Below are positions 1-9,808 of a DNA stretch of 64,000 bases, piece after piece (within the stretch, counting starts at the first letter, position 1; the number at the start of each line of letters is the position of its first letter). The notes beneath the pieces were generated by a model. It ran no database searches. It saw only the letters and a program-made list of their open reading frames with translations, and had not been told where the DNA came from. The DNA is from Brevibacillus sedimenti. GTDB taxonomy: Bacteria > Bacillota > Bacilli > Brevibacillales > Brevibacillaceae. The stretch spans positions 3,101,001 to 3,165,000 of the forward strand of contig NZ_CP064048.1 of the NCBI RefSeq assembly GCF_020923495.1, written 5' to 3'. The translations under genes were made by a program, and so were the position numbers.

Positions 1-221
1 ATGGATGTCATGTTCGTCAGCATCTCGCTTGCCCGTTTTGTCTTCTGCGAGATGGAGGTAAAGTCAATCTTCCCTTTTTTTCGGTCCTTCCAGCGCCTGA
101 ACAGCTCCCCTGCCTTTTCAGGATTGGAGCGGATACTGGAGATGCGAGCAGCGTCCTGCATCAGCCACGCCTTGAAATCGGGATTGTCCCGCAGCAGGCG
201 TTTTACTTCTTTCTTTTTCAT
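1..221 (-). CDS. Hypothetical protein, C-terminus beyond the window edge
   Basis: The reading frame begins with ATG at 221, behind a clear AAAGGAGTGA ribosome site, and runs off the left end of the window, so only about 73 residues are visible. The product starts MKKKEVKRLLRDNP and is rich in Lys and Arg, with alternating charged and hydrophobic residues that suggest a soluble helical protein. I see no signal peptide, membrane segment or catalytic motif and do not recognise the family. The opposite-strand reading of the same bases is a shadow. Confidence 0.6.
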   Translation of the reverse strand, partial: MKKKEVKRLLRDNPDFKAWLMQDAARISSIRSNPEKAGELFRRWKDRKKGKIDFTSISQKTKRASEMLTNMTS

Positions 222-330
222 TCCCGGACGTCACTCCTTTCCGTCAGCCATGGTTAGTTTGCCTGTTCCCTACACCATATGACTAGTCCCGGAATATGAT
301 TGTGTGTTTACACCGGGAGAAAAAGAAAGG

Positions 331-376
331 GCGTGTGCACCACGCACACGCAAAGAAAAGGCCCCTGTCCGGGGCC
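331..376 (-). terminator. Terminator downstream of the SASP gene (two hairpins)
   Basis: A GGCCCC/GGGGCC hairpin with a 5-base loop (360-376) is followed on the minus strand by TTTTCTTT. A second hairpin with GTGTGC/GCACAC arms (331-350) is followed by another T-rich tract. It lies about 35 bases after the SASP stop codon. Confidence 0.7.
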
Positions 377-409
377 TCGTTCATCCAGTTATTTGCTTTT
401 TGTCAGATG

Positions 410-613
410 TTAGCTGCGACCAGCCAGTTGTTGTTCAGCAAAGCTTACCAGACGCTTGGTGATTTCGCCACCTACAGAACCGTTTTGACGGGAGGTGGTG
501 TCAGGGCCAAGAACTACGCCGAATTCAGCAGCGATTTCATACTTCAGTTGGTCAAGCGCTGCGTTTGCTTGAGGAACTACCAGGTTGTTGGATCCACCAG
601 TGTTGTTTGCCAC
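410..613 (-). CDS. Alpha/beta-type small acid-soluble spore protein
   Basis: This is a 67-residue DNA-binding protein that coats and protects the chromosome in dormant spores and is degraded by Gpr protease at germination. The sequence has both family signatures: the conserved helix around [10 protein letters not shown], where Gpr cleaves next to the Glu, and the C-terminal block [21 protein letters not shown] chose GTG at 613 because AAGGAGG lies 8 bases upstream; the earlier in-frame ATG at 631 overlaps that ribosome site. Forespore sigma-G control is expected for the family. Upstream there is only a weak sigma-G-like pattern near 740-775. Confidence 0.95.
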   Translation of the reverse strand: MANNTGGSNNLVVPQANAALDQLKYEIAAEFGVVLGPDTTSRQNGSVGGEITKRLVSFAEQQLAGRS

Positions 614-810
614 GTGTGATTCCTCCTTCATAACAAGTTTTCTCCCGGGACGGGGTTGAACCGCCAGCGAAGCCGCTTCTCTCCGATGAGACCGAGAGGC
701 GGTGGAGTGAGAGCAACTCTGGCTCTCTCGTGTTACTATCATCCCTCCGTTGAACGCATCCATGCAGTGTTCGTCGATGTAAAATCTGTCAAGGTTGATC
801 GTACGCTTTG

Positions 811-819
811 TGTTATAAT
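811..819 (+). promoter_or_regulatory. Extended -10 promoter for the exonuclease gene
   Basis: TGTTATAAT at 811-819 is a perfect TATAAT with the TGn extension, 39 bases before the GTG start. No convincing -35 is present, as expected for an extended -10 promoter. Confidence 0.55.
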
Positions 820-857
820 GGGGCGAGACAGTTGGACACGAGAGGAGTCGCGTTTTT

Positions 858-1736
858 GTGAACCACCCCGAAAAAGTTCTGCTCATTGACGGTATGAGTT
901 TTTTGTTTCGTGCGTTTTACGCCTCCGCCTGGGCGGGCGGGTATCGGCAGACCTCACAAGGCGTTTATACAAACGCTGTCTACGGGTTTACGAAAATGAT
1001 GCTGGACTACATCGATCTGGTGCGCCCCACCCACGTCGCCGTCGGCTGGGATGTGGCTGCGCGGGACACCCTGATTCGCTGTCAGTGGTACGAGGGATAC
1101 AAGTCCAACCGGGTGGCACCGCCTGAAGAACTGGTCCCCCAGTTTGATCTGGTCAAGGAGGTGACGGATGCATTTTCCGTCCCCAACCTGGGCATCCCGG
1201 GATATGAAGGAGACGACATTCTCGGCACTGTCAGCACGCGGCTTCAGGCCGAGGGGCATCAGGTGGTCATCGCGACCGGTGACTATGACAGCCTGCAGCT
1301 GTTGTCCGAGCAGGTCAGCGTGAAAATCCTGAAAAATGGCGGCAAGCACGAACACTACACACCCGCCAGCCTGCTGGCCGTCCGCGGGATCAATCCGGAA
1401 CAGGTCGTCGACGTAAAGGCATTGATGGGCGACGCCTCCGACTGCATTCCCGGCTGCCCGGGGATCGGCGAGAAGACGGCAGTCAAGCTGATTGCCGCCC
1501 ACGGCTCGCTGGACGGACTGTACGCCAATCTGGATGCATGCACGCCCAAAATGCGCGCCAAACTGGAAGAACACCGCGAACAGGTGTATCTGAGCAAAAA
1601 GCTGGCGACGATTTTCCGCGATGCGCCGATCGATTTTTCACTCGAAGCGGCAAAATGGGAGTACGATCGGGAACGCGTTCAAGAAAAGTTTGCCGAACTT
1701 GAGTTTGGCCGCACCTTGGTCAGCAGGGTAAGCTGA
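858..1736 (+). CDS. 5'-3' exonuclease (FEN/PolI N-terminal family)
   Basis: A stand-alone 292-residue homologue of the 5'-nuclease domain of DNA polymerase I, expected to remove RNA primers and flaps. The N-terminus [15 protein letters not shown] carries the first metal-binding Asp. YEGDDILG and [10 protein letters not shown] supply further acidic metal ligands, and [18 protein letters not shown] is the helix-hairpin-helix DNA-binding region. There is no polymerase or proofreading domain. The start is GTG with AGAGGAG about 10 bases upstream. It is a single-gene transcript, closed by a strong terminator. Confidence 0.92.
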   Translation: MNHPEKVLLIDGMSFLFRAFYASAWAGGYRQTSQGVYTNAVYGFTKMMLDYIDLVRPTHVAVGWDVAARDTLIRCQWYEGYKSNRVAPPEELVPQFDLVKEVTDAFSVPNLGIPGYEGDDILGTVSTRLQAEGHQVVIATGDYDSLQLLSEQVSVKILKNGGKHEHYTPASLLAVRGINPEQVVDVKALMGDASDCIPGCPGIGEKTAVKLIAAHGSLDGLYANLDACTPKMRAKLEEHREQVYLSKKLATIFRDAPIDFSLEAAKWEYDRERVQEKFAELEFGRTLVSRVS

Positions 1737-1821
1737 GTCACGACAGCGCCGTCTGCCATGATGTTGCGGCGACGATAGAGCGAAAACACGCTCGAGTCGT
1801 CGCACCGCCAACGTGCACGCG

Positions 1822-1861
1822 AAAAATCCCGGCCCTTTTGAATAAGGGTCCGGGATTTTTT
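1822..1861. terminator. Bidirectional terminator between convergent genes
   Basis: AAAAATCCCGGCCCTT pairs with AAGGGTCCGGGATTTTTT around a 7-base loop, flanked by A- and T-runs. It serves the exonuclease gene on the plus strand and the VWA gene on the minus strand. Confidence 0.85.
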
Positions 1862-1884
1862 CAATTAACATGCGCGGCGGTTGT

Positions 1885-3609
1885 TCACGATTTGTATCGT
1901 TCCTCAAATACATCGAGAAGCAAACGGGTGTTCTCTTCTTCCTGGCAGTCCCATGTCGCGGCAAAGCGGACCCGGTGGGAGACCCCCAGGATGTCGTACT
2001 TCTGGACCAGGTGTTGACGGGGCGAGCCTACGATGAGACTGTGCAGCCGCACTTGTTTGCGCTTGGCCAGATCGGCCAGCATCTCGCGCACGTACAGGGA
2101 AAGGCCGCCCACCCCATCCGTCACCATGACGAAATCAGCCCCGCGAAACTGCTGGTTCTCCTCCACGATTTGAATCGCCCGCTTCATGGGCGCATCAAAG
2201 TGCGTTCCGCCCCCGAAAGCCATTTGCGCCAGCGCGTAAAACGCGGGCCAGTCCGGCCGCCGATGGTACAGAGCCTGTTCGCGAAGTTCTCCTTTTGCGC
2301 CAAACAGCAGCAGCAAAAAGTCTCGTTTTTCCAGGAGGCTGAGCGCGGCAAACGTCATGACAAACAGCTGGGCCAGGCGCAGTTTGCTCCCCCGCATCGA
2401 ATGGGAAGTGTCCAGCATGCAGATCACGGGACCTTTGGGCGGCTCCTCCAGCCATCCGACAGTGTCGTACGTCATCAGCTTCTGCTCTACCCACTTGAGC
2501 AGAAAATACGTCTCGTAATCCGCATCGGCCAAAAGGCCGGCTTCGCTTGGCAGCATGTGCGCGATGTCGCCCGACTGCCTCAGATCGTAGTATTCTTCCG
2601 GCAGCCGCCGCGAGCGCATCTGCTTCCTTTTTATCCGGACGTGATGGACGTTGCGCCCCACCTCGTTAAGGAAATCAACCAGGTCCGGATGCCGTTTCAA
2701 CTTTTCCAGCCACTTCATATATTGTTCAAAGCTCTGGCGCCGGAGCTTGCCCAACTCATGCCCCCAGCGGCGGTTGGCAAAGCGCTGGCTGGCCGTAAGC
2801 AGCTCATGGACGAACAACGATTCGTCCGATTCCTGCGACAGCGTCTCTTTCAGGGAACGGTCCAGCCACTGCCCCAGCTCCTGTTCCAACTGGGCCACGG
2901 CCTCCCGTTCCTGCCTGGACAGCCGCTCTCGCTGTTTTTCCCGCTGGCCCAGCTCGTCCTCCAGCTTTTTGACTTTTTGCTGCAGCTTGGGGCGCTTGGT
3001 CACATTCACCCGCATCTCTTCCCGCAGTTCCTGAATGCGCGCTTTCAGGGAGCGGATCTCCGCTTCCACCAGCGGCCGGGTGTCCATCGCCTGCTGTTTG
3101 TCCTCTACCATGCGCTTGCCCTGCTGCAGCGTGTAGCCGACAAGCTGAAGCTTGGCAACCTGTTTTTCCGTCAGCAGCTCGGACAATTGGGCCTGTTCTC
3201 TGCCCTCGTGTCCCTGCTTTTGCTTAAGTCCGGCGACCAAGGGCGTCAGCTGCTGTTCCCGCTCCCGGCGTTTTACTTCTTCCGCGTATGACGCCGTCAG
3301 CCACATGAGCGCCTTGATGGCCGTCTTGAAGGCGGCGCTCTCATTGCCTGCCGTCCGCGGGTGGATCATCCGGTAAAAATACTGTTTCATCAGCGTCTGC
3401 ACCATCCAGCGGTGAAACGGCGGTGCGTTTTGCGTCTGGTCAAGTTCGGGTTGGACAAGATAAAACGCCAGGAAAAAATCGGCCAACAGTTCGCGGTCGA
3501 ACCACGGCGCCCGCGCTTTGGCTTCTTCCATCCATTCGCGCGCTGTGCGCGACGAGTACTGGTACGCATCAAACAAGTAGCGGTCGACCCGACTGGCACG
3601 AATGATCAT
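1885..3609 (-). CDS. viaA: VWA-domain protein, ViaA-like partner of a MoxR ATPase
   Basis: A 574-residue cytosolic protein. The N-terminal two-thirds is helical, with a Glu/Lys/Gln-rich predicted coiled coil around residues 160-260. The C-terminal von Willebrand A domain (about residue 390 onward) has a complete MIDAS metal site: DTSHSM, the Thr in GGGTHF and the Asp in VTDGVG. The gene starts 19 bases after the MoxR gene ends, the same pairing and order as enterobacterial ravA-viaA, where ViaA stimulates the ATPase. ATG at 3609 has AGGA about 9 bases upstream. It is somewhat longer than E. coli ViaA (about 480 residues), so orthology is inferred from the pairing and domain order, not proved. 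Substrate unknown. Confidence 0.8.
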   Translation of the reverse strand: MIIRASRVDRYLFDAYQYSSRTAREWMEEAKARAPWFDRELLADFFLAFYLVQPELDQTQNAPPFHRWMVQTLMKQYFYRMIHPRTAGNESAAFKTAIKALMWLTASYAEEVKRREREQQLTPLVAGLKQKQGHEGREQAQLSELLTEKQVAKLQLVGYTLQQGKRMVEDKQQAMDTRPLVEAEIRSLKARIQELREEMRVNVTKRPKLQQKVKKLEDELGQREKQRERLSRQEREAVAQLEQELGQWLDRSLKETLSQESDESLFVHELLTASQRFANRRWGHELGKLRRQSFEQYMKWLEKLKRHPDLVDFLNEVGRNVHHVRIKRKQMRSRRLPEEYYDLRQSGDIAHMLPSEAGLLADADYETYFLLKWVEQKLMTYDTVGWLEEPPKGPVICMLDTSHSMRGSKLRLAQLFVMTFAALSLLEKRDFLLLLFGAKGELREQALYHRRPDWPAFYALAQMAFGGGTHFDAPMKRAIQIVEENQQFRGADFVMVTDGVGGLSLYVREMLADLAKRKQVRLHSLIVGSPRQHLVQKYDILGVSHRVRFAATWDCQEEENTRLLLDVFEERYKS

Positions 3610-3628
3610 GCGATTGCATCCTGCCTTC

Positions 3629-4933
3629 CTACAACGTGTAATCGTATTCGGTGCCGGGAAGTTCCCGGTCAAATACCGTACGGTAGATGCCCTGCAGCAT
3701 TTGCAGGATTCGCTCACCTTCAATGCGCAGATGGGCGTATTTGACTGTGTATTTTTCCGGATTGGGCAGCAGTCGGTTTTTCTCCCGCACGAACGCGGTC
3801 AGATCCTGCTCCCGCTGCTGCCACTGAAGCAGGCGGTTGCGCAGGTCGCGGCCGGTCTCTTCCAGCTCCAACCGGCATTCGTCGAGGAGCGAACGGTAGC
3901 GCTCGGCGGCCTCTTTTCCCAGTTTGGCCCCGATCTCTTTCTTAAACTGAAACGCATGCAGATCGGCTTCTTTTTCCATCCACTTTTCAGCGGTCTGCTT
4001 TGAACGGCGAAGCGGCAAGTCGTGCTCCATGTCTGCTTTCAACTGTTCGGTGAAGCGCTGGTCAAACAGTTCCTGCAATACAGGCAAATCTTCCGGCACG
4101 TCCCAGAGCATGTGCGGGGTAAACACCGTATCCCAGATCGAGACACTTTCACGGCCGTGAAGGGCGGCCGATGTTTTCCAGACGTGGGCAATCTTGCTCC
4201 ATCGCCGGTCAGAGAGGACGAACTCCTTTGCTTCCATATCCTGCTTCAAGCGGTAGAGGAAATAGATCAGCGATTCCGGGATGCTGACCCGGGACGCTTC
4301 GCGCTGGATGTCCTTCACGTCATGGAGGGAAAAGACAACCGGCAGCGGTTCGCTCGGCAGTGAAAACATTTTTTCGTAGCTGGAGGCCTGCTGCAGGTAG
4401 CCCACCTCGTAGCGGATGAGAAAGCGGTCGTACAGCGCGGTCAACTGTTCATCCTCGTCCGGCAGCTCGTTGGACGCAGCGATTAAAAACAGCAGCGGCA
4501 CCGCCTCTTTTTCCCTCCCGTTGAAATAGACGCGCTCGTTTAGGATGGAGAGCAGGGAGTTGAGGATCGCACTGTTGGCTTTAAAGATTTCGTCAAGAAA
4601 GGCAAATTGGGCAGACGGCAGGTAGCCTGCTGTCTTGCGCACGTACTGGTCCTGTTTTAACTGCTGCAGCGACACGGGGCCGAAAATTTCGTCGGGCGTG
4701 GTGAACCGCGTCAGCAGGTATTCAAACCAGTGTTCGGAGCCGAACAGTTGAGCGACGGCCCGGGCCATCTGCGATTTGGCCGTACCCGGCGGCCCGATCA
4801 GCAGGGCGTTCTCTCCGCTCATGATGCCCAACAGCAGCAGACGGATCAGCTCGCTTCGTTCGAGAAAACGGCGCTCCAGTAGTTCGACTGCTTGTTCCAA
4901 TTTGTGTGTCAATGGGATTGACTTGTTCATCAT
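3629..4933 (-). CDS. ravA: MoxR-family AAA+ ATPase, RavA-like
   Basis: A 434-residue AAA+ ATPase. Walker A is GPPGTAKS, Walker B is FAFLDEIFKAN, and sensor 1 is IAASNELPDEDE. The segment FEYLLTRFTTPDEIFGP is typical of the RavA branch of MoxR proteins. The C-terminal third is charged and coiled-coil-rich, as in the RavA companion domain. MoxR proteins act as chaperone-like remodelers together with VWA proteins, and the next gene supplies one. The start is uncertain: ATGATG at 4928-4933 begins the conserved region but has no good ribosome site, while a GAGGAGGGGGA sequence lies about 40 bases upstream. Confidence 0.85.
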   Translation of the reverse strand: MMNKSIPLTHKLEQAVELLERRFLERSELIRLLLLGIMSGENALLIGPPGTAKSQMARAVAQLFGSEHWFEYLLTRFTTPDEIFGPVSLQQLKQDQYVRKTAGYLPSAQFAFLDEIFKANSAILNSLLSILNERVYFNGREKEAVPLLFLIAASNELPDEDEQLTALYDRFLIRYEVGYLQQASSYEKMFSLPSEPLPVVFSLHDVKDIQREASRVSIPESLIYFLYRLKQDMEAKEFVLSDRRWSKIAHVWKTSAALHGRESVSIWDTVFTPHMLWDVPEDLPVLQELFDQRFTEQLKADMEHDLPLRRSKQTAEKWMEKEADLHAFQFKKEIGAKLGKEAAERYRSLLDECRLELEETGRDLRNRLLQWQQREQDLTAFVREKNRLLPNPEKYTVKYAHLRIEGERILQMLQGIYRTVFDRELPGTEYDYTL

Positions 4934-5176
4934 CGCTGGCGCAATCGTGCTGTCACGGCAGACGTGCTGCGCCGTTCCCCCTCCTCGTGCAAGATGTGAT
5001 TGGTATCGGTTGGCACTCTCTACCTGTAGTGTATACATCCTGATCGGACCACACAAGCCAATGCACGAACGCGGGGTACGGCGGCTGGCATGAACGCGGC
5101 GGCACGCGCGTATGATGGAAGGTGTGTGTTGGAAACAATATCCAACAAGAGCAAAACATGCAAAAGGAGGATCGTC

Positions 5177-5323
5177 ATGCCCCAGCTTCACCTGTCTGAT
5201 GAAGAATACAATCATCTGATGGAACGGATTTTTAAAATCCTGAGCCGAACAGAAGAGCTGGACCACGTCACCCATCACTGGATGTGGGAAGTGTGGCGCG
5301 TGCTCTACTATAGTAAACTGTAA
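5177..5323 (+). CDS. Small conserved-looking hypothetical protein (48 aa)
   Basis: The start ATG at 5177 follows an excellent AAAAGGAGG site with 6-base spacing. The 48-residue acidic, aromatic-rich product (MPQLHLSDEEYNHLMERIFK...) looks like a soluble helical protein. It lies between the divergent MoxR gene and the permease gene. No domain recognised. The good ribosome site is the main support that it is real. Confidence 0.6.
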   Translation: MPQLHLSDEEYNHLMERIFKILSRTEELDHVTHHWMWEVWRVLYYSKL

Positions 5324-5421
5324 AAAATTGTAAGATAGAATCCGCTATCACCCATGTCTGTACCTCCGCATAGTGTGTGAACAAGAGAGGTTTGCCCGAC
5401 ACACGAGAAGGAGGGATGGGC

Positions 5422-6819
5422 ATGGGTGTTGAACTGTCCTGGCTCCACGGGGTGTACGTCCTGTTCGTAATCGGCATTATCGCCACCATGGTGCACCGCC
5501 GCGATACCAGTCTCATCTGCATCGCCGGGATCGCCGCGCTCGGCCTGACGGCTACCGGTTCAATATCGGCGGCGGTGGGTGGCGTGTTCGGCAGCTTCAT
5601 ATACGCGATAACGGAACTGCTGCCGACGATTCTGGTCATCTGCATCATCGTAGCGATGAGCCGCGTGCTGACCGAGACGGGCATCAACGAAACGATGATC
5701 CGGCCGCTGGCCTCGCTGGTGCGGACGCCGGCGCTGGCATACTGGGTGATTGGCATTGTCATGATGATCATGTCCTGGTTCTTCTGGCCTTCGCCAGCTG
5801 TGGCGCTGATCGGCGCGGTGATGCTGCCTGTCGCTCTCCGTGTGGGGCTGCCCGCTGTCGGCGCAGCCGTCGCGATGAACCTGTTTGGTCACGGCATCGC
5901 CCTGTCCGGTGACTTTATCATCCAGGGTGCACCCACGCTCACCGCAAAGGCGGCCGGCCTTCCCGTCGCCGAAGTGATGACCGCCAGCGTGCCGCTGGTC
6001 ATCGTGATGGGGACGGTTACCACTCTGACCGCGTTTTGGTACCTGAATAAAGACATGAAAAGCGGAGCACTTCGCGTCGATCCGGAAGCATCAGCCATAC
6101 TCTCCGCGCCTCGCGACACCGCACCTGTCCGGCTTTCGCCCGTGCTGCGCAGCGGGCTGGCGACGCTGGTTCCCCTGTTGTTTCTATTGGATGTCGTGGC
6201 CATGTTCGCGCTGGATCTGAGAGGAGGCGACGCCACCGCATTGGTCGGCGGCACCGCGCTGTTGATCCTGTTAATGGTCACCGTGCTGGCCCACAGACAG
6301 GCTGGTCTGGAACAGGTAACCGCTCACCTGATCCAAGGATTCCAATTCGGATTTCGCGTATTTGGTCCCGTCATCCCCATCGCTGCGTTTTTCTACATGG
6401 GTGACAGCGGCTTCGTCAGCGTGTTTGGCGAGATGCTGCCGAACGGTTCCCATGGGATCGTCAACGATCTGGGCGTCGCTCTCGCCCACACCATCCCGAT
6501 TGGCAAGGAGGTGGCCGCTCTCGCCCTGACGACGATCGGCGTCATCACAGGATTGGATGGCTCAGGGTTCTCCGGGATCACGCTGGCCGGTTCCCTTGCC
6601 CAACTGTTTGCGACCGCACTGGGAAGCGGAGAAGCGACGCTGACAGCACTCGGGCAAATCGCCGCCATCTGGGTGGGCGGCGGCACGATTATCCCGTGGG
6701 CGCTGCTTCCGGCTGCCGCCATCTGCGGAGTCGATCCGTTCGAATTGGCGCGGCGCAATCTCTACCCGGTCGTGATCGGCCTGCTGGTGACCACGCTGGT
6801 GGCCATGTTTCTGATTTGA
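5422..6819 (+). CDS. Polytopic membrane transporter, ion-transporter superfamily type
   Basis: A 465-residue integral membrane protein with roughly 11-12 hydrophobic segments. Two broken-helix, Gly/Ser-rich stretches, one in each half (HGIALSGDFIIQGAP at about 165 and GLDGSGFSGITLAG at about 385), suggest the inverted two-fold repeat seen in ion-transporter superfamily carriers such as GntP, CitM and DcuC. The substrate cannot be read from the sequence. ATG at 5422 is preferred because GAAGGAGGG lies 7 bases upstream; ATG at 5416 is too close to it. Monocistronic, followed by a terminator. Confidence 0.7.
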   Translation: MGVELSWLHGVYVLFVIGIIATMVHRRDTSLICIAGIAALGLTATGSISAAVGGVFGSFIYAITELLPTILVICIIVAMSRVLTETGINETMIRPLASLVRTPALAYWVIGIVMMIMSWFFWPSPAVALIGAVMLPVALRVGLPAVGAAVAMNLFGHGIALSGDFIIQGAPTLTAKAAGLPVAEVMTASVPLVIVMGTVTTLTAFWYLNKDMKSGALRVDPEASAILSAPRDTAPVRLSPVLRSGLATLVPLLFLLDVVAMFALDLRGGDATALVGGTALLILLMVTVLAHRQAGLEQVTAHLIQGFQFGFRVFGPVIPIAAFFYMGDSGFVSVFGEMLPNGSHGIVNDLGVALAHTIPIGKEVAALALTTIGVITGLDGSGFSGITLAGSLAQLFATALGSGEATLTALGQIAAIWVGGGTIIPWALLPAAAICGVDPFELARRNLYPVVIGLLVTTLVAMFLI

Positions 6820-6827
6820 ATAGGAGA

Positions 6828-6864
6828 AAAAAGAAGCCTCAGCCAGTCGGCGAGGCTTCTTTAT
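6828..6864. terminator. Bidirectional terminator
   Basis: AAGAAGCCTC pairs with GAGGCTTCTT around an 11-base loop, with A-rich and T-rich flanks. It separates the permease gene from the convergent YyaL-family gene. Confidence 0.8.
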
Positions 6865-6915
6865 ATGGTAATATGTGGTAGACGTCGATTCTTCTTCGTT
6901 TTCAGGAATGGTCCC

Positions 6916-8987
6916 TCACGCGCGCGTCTGCTCCAGCTCTGCTTGGAACTGTTCCCGATCGGTAATCGGCGCGCGGCAGGCGAAGTTTTCGCAGATGTAG
7001 GCCGTCACTTCGCCTCCCTGCATCACTTTGTCCCGGACCACTTCAGCCATGCTGCCCAGCTCTTCGGTCGGATCGTGCAGCACAGTCACTGTGAACGGGG
7101 CGTAACCGCTGCGCGTCTCCTGGAGAAACGCCTGCGTTCGCTCATCGTCTCTTGGGCCCGCGATAACCACCTGCCGCACCGGATGCAGGAGCAGCTGCAT
7201 CGCCAAGAGGGAAAAGCTGTACCCGATGGGTACTGATTGATGCTCCCCGCAAATGACGTCAACAGGTGCTCCGCCTTGTCGCGCAAATCGCTTCGTCCCG
7301 TCAGGTAGAACAGCCGCAGGAAGGTGTAGGCGGCGACGCCGTTGCCGGAAGGAGTCGCGCCATCGTATATTTCTTTGGGTCGGGCGATGAGCTGTTCGCC
7401 GTCACTGCCGTAGAAGAACAGTCCGCCGTTTTCTTCATCCCAGAACAGGCGGAGCAGATCATCGGCCAGCTCCAGCGCCCGCTTGAGGTGCTGCGGCTCC
7501 TGTCCGGCCTCATACAATTCCGTAAGCCCCCAGATGAGAAAAGCGTAGTCGTCCACGTAGCCGAGATACGCCGCTTCTCCGTCGCGGTAGCGAGCCAGCA
7601 GACGGCCGTTGGCGTCGCGCAGTTTGCTCTCGATAAACTCACATGCCCGCTCCGCCGCCTCCAGATATGCGGGCTCTTCCAGCACCAGCCCCCCTTTGGC
7701 CAGCGCCGCGATCATCAAGCCGTTCCAGGACGTCAGAATCTTGTCGTCCTTTCCCGGATGAGTCCGCTGTTTCCGTCGGGCAAACAGCTTCTGGCGCGCT
7801 TCTTCCAATCGCTGCGTCAATTCCTCAACAGTCATTCCCCGGCGGCGGGCGAACGCATCCAGATCGGTCCCGATCAGATTGGGGATGCTGCGTCCTTCAA
7901 AATTGCCGTGTTCCGTGATGTCATACGTCTCGCAGTATAGCTGCCCCAGTTCATCACCCAGCACATCGCGCACTTCCCACGGCGTCCAGATGTAGAATTT
8001 GCCTTCTTCTCCTTCCGAATCGGCGTCTTCCGCCGAATAAAAGCCTCCGTCCGGGTCGGTCATGTCGCGCAGGACGTAGGTGAAAATGTCGCGGGCGACG
8101 CGGGCGTAGTCGCGTTTGCCGGTGGCCTGGTACGCCTCCAGATACGCGTAGGCCAAAAGCGCGTTGTCGTAGAGCATCTTTTCAAAGTGCGGCACCAGCC
8201 ACTTTTGATCTACGGAGTAGCGGGCGAATCCGAATCCCACGTGGTCGTAAATGCCGCCGCGGTGCATGTGCTCCAAGGTGGTTTCCGCCATCTGCAGCGC
8301 CTCCGTCTCACCCGCCGCCTTGGCGTGGCGCAGCAGGAAAATGAGGTTGTGCGGCGTGGGAAACTTGGGCGCTTCGCCAAAGCCCCCGTAGATGTCGTCA
8401 AACTGCTGTTTGTACAGCTCCAACGCTTTCCCAAACGTCTCCCGGCTCAGCGTCCCCGGAGCGGTCCGGGCCATCTGCGGCGCCAGTGTGTTGTAAATGT
8501 GGTCCACACTGCGGTCGATCCGTCCCCGGTCATTCTCCCAGACCTCGGAAAGCTGCCGCAGAATGTCCATCACGCCCGGCCGTCCCCACTTGGCCGACTT
8601 GGGAAAATACGTCCCGGCAAAAAACGGCTTTTTCTCCGGCGTCATCACAATGGTCAGCGGCCATCCGCCCTGTCCGGTCATCGCCTGGCAGACCGTCATG
8701 TAGATGTGGTCAACATCCGGCCGCTCTTCCCGATCCACTTTGATGGCGACAAACTTTTCGTTCAGCAGCGCGGCCACTTCTTCGTCTTCAAACGATTCGC
8801 GTTCCATCACGTGACACCAGTGACAGGTGGAGTAGCCGATGCTGAGGAAGATGGGTTTGTCTTCCTGTTTGGCTTTGGTGAACGCTTCTTCTCCCCACGG
8901 ATACCAATCAACGGGGTTGTAGGCATGCTGAAGCAAATACGGTGATTTTTCTTTGGCCAATTGATTGGGTTTGCGGTGCGTTGTCAT
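6916..8987 (-). pseudogene. YyaL-type DUF255/thioredoxin-domain protein, frameshifted
   Basis: A YyaL/SPATA20-family protein with an N-terminal thioredoxin-like domain (CHWC at about residue 52) fused to an alpha/alpha-barrel like those of N-acylglucosamine epimerases and glycosidases. Its exact reaction is not known. The main frame runs from ATG 8987 to about 7225, then shifts; the last ~95 residues ([17 protein letters not shown]...) are in the next frame down to 6916. Adding one C to the CCC at 7222-7224 restores a 690-residue protein through [14 protein letters not shown], the usual family length. Uncorrected, the frame ends at 7086 with an unrelated tail. The ATG start has GGAAAGGGG 9 bases upstream. 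It may be a sequencing error rather than a true pseudogene. Confidence 0.88.
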
Positions 8988-9118
8988 GGGGAACAACCCC
9001 TTTCCTACTGGATTTTATTGTATATGACACATAGCATACCCTGCATGAACAAAAAACACGACTGCCCCATTTCCATCCAATCCTTGTTTTTCGTACAGGA
9101 AAATCGGAGTGCCGCATG

Positions 9119-9808
9119 TCAGTCGGCAAGCGGAAAGCGCGCTTGGGCTCCGCTTTTGCGCCGCCTGCGGATCAGCCATTCGGCAGCGATCAGGTTGGGG
9201 ACCCAGCACAACCAGGCGTCAATCCGGTAGATGCGGTTAAAGTCACCCAACAGCAAGTCGGATTGTGAGAGGCTTTCAACCGGGATGGTCAGCATCCCCA
9301 GCAAACCGAGCCAGAACCGCAGCGTGACGCCTGCAAACGTCAGCGCGTAGCTGCGCAGCATCCATTCCCGATGCTGCTCGACCTGCTTTTGACGAATCCG
9401 TTTGTACCCGAGATAGGTGGCCGCCAGCCAGACCACGTCCAACGCCAGGAATCCCGCTTGACTCATCACCCCTCCGAGTGCCTCAAAGGCCAGGTAGATG
9501 CCGGAGACCCCTCCAACCCCGATCGACAATACATACAGTTTGCCCAACTGGCGATGCAGGCGCAGGTGTTTTGTCTGAAGCCGCGTGCTGAACAACAACG
9601 GCCCGACGGCCAGAGCGATCGCCGATCCGACGGCATGCAGATACAGGAAATTGACCCACTGTGTATAAGGAAACTCTTTATCCAACAAATGCAGCTGTAC
9701 CAGCCCGGCGCTTTTCGGGTTGAACACGACAAACTGCACAATCGCATACGCGGAAACGACCAAAGCCAGTACAGACGCGACTCGCATCCTTATTTTTCTC
9801 ATCTTCAC
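9119..9808 (-). CDS. DUF2306-family membrane protein
   Basis: A 229-residue integral membrane protein with about six transmembrane helices. Two conserved His-containing segments (LYLHAVGSAIAL and KHLRLHRQLGKLYV) and the EQHREWMLRSYALTFAG signature are typical of DUF2306. The function of the family is unknown. The GTG start at 9808 overlaps the TGA of the upstream TetR gene (GTGA), with GGAG 7 bases upstream, so the two genes are translationally coupled and this protein is the likely target of that regulator. Confidence 0.8.
   Translation of the reverse strand: MKMRKIRMRVASVLALVVSAYAIVQFVVFNPKSAGLVQLHLLDKEFPYTQWVNFLYLHAVGSAIALAVGPLLFSTRLQTKHLRLHRQLGKLYVLSIGVGGVSGIYLAFEALGGVMSQAGFLALDVVWLAATYLGYKRIRQKQVEQHREWMLRSYALTFAGVTLRFWLGLLGMLTIPVESLSQSDLLLGDFNRIYRIDAWLCWVPNLIAAEWLIRRRRKSGAQARFPLAD

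Noticed and set aside
740..775. Sigma-G promoter of the SASP gene
   Set aside because: GGATG and GATAGTA resemble the two boxes but spacing and one key base are off. The promoter is expected biologically but not clearly visible.
1870..3291. Long open frame opposite the VWA gene
   Set aside because: It mirrors the minus-strand gene, has no ribosome site or family motifs, and its composition (Leu/Arg/Gln/His-rich) is that of a GC-rich antisense frame. The same holds for plus-strand frames at 10702-11859, 21768-23072, 24790-25656, 27073-28494, 38515-39966 and 41062-43161.
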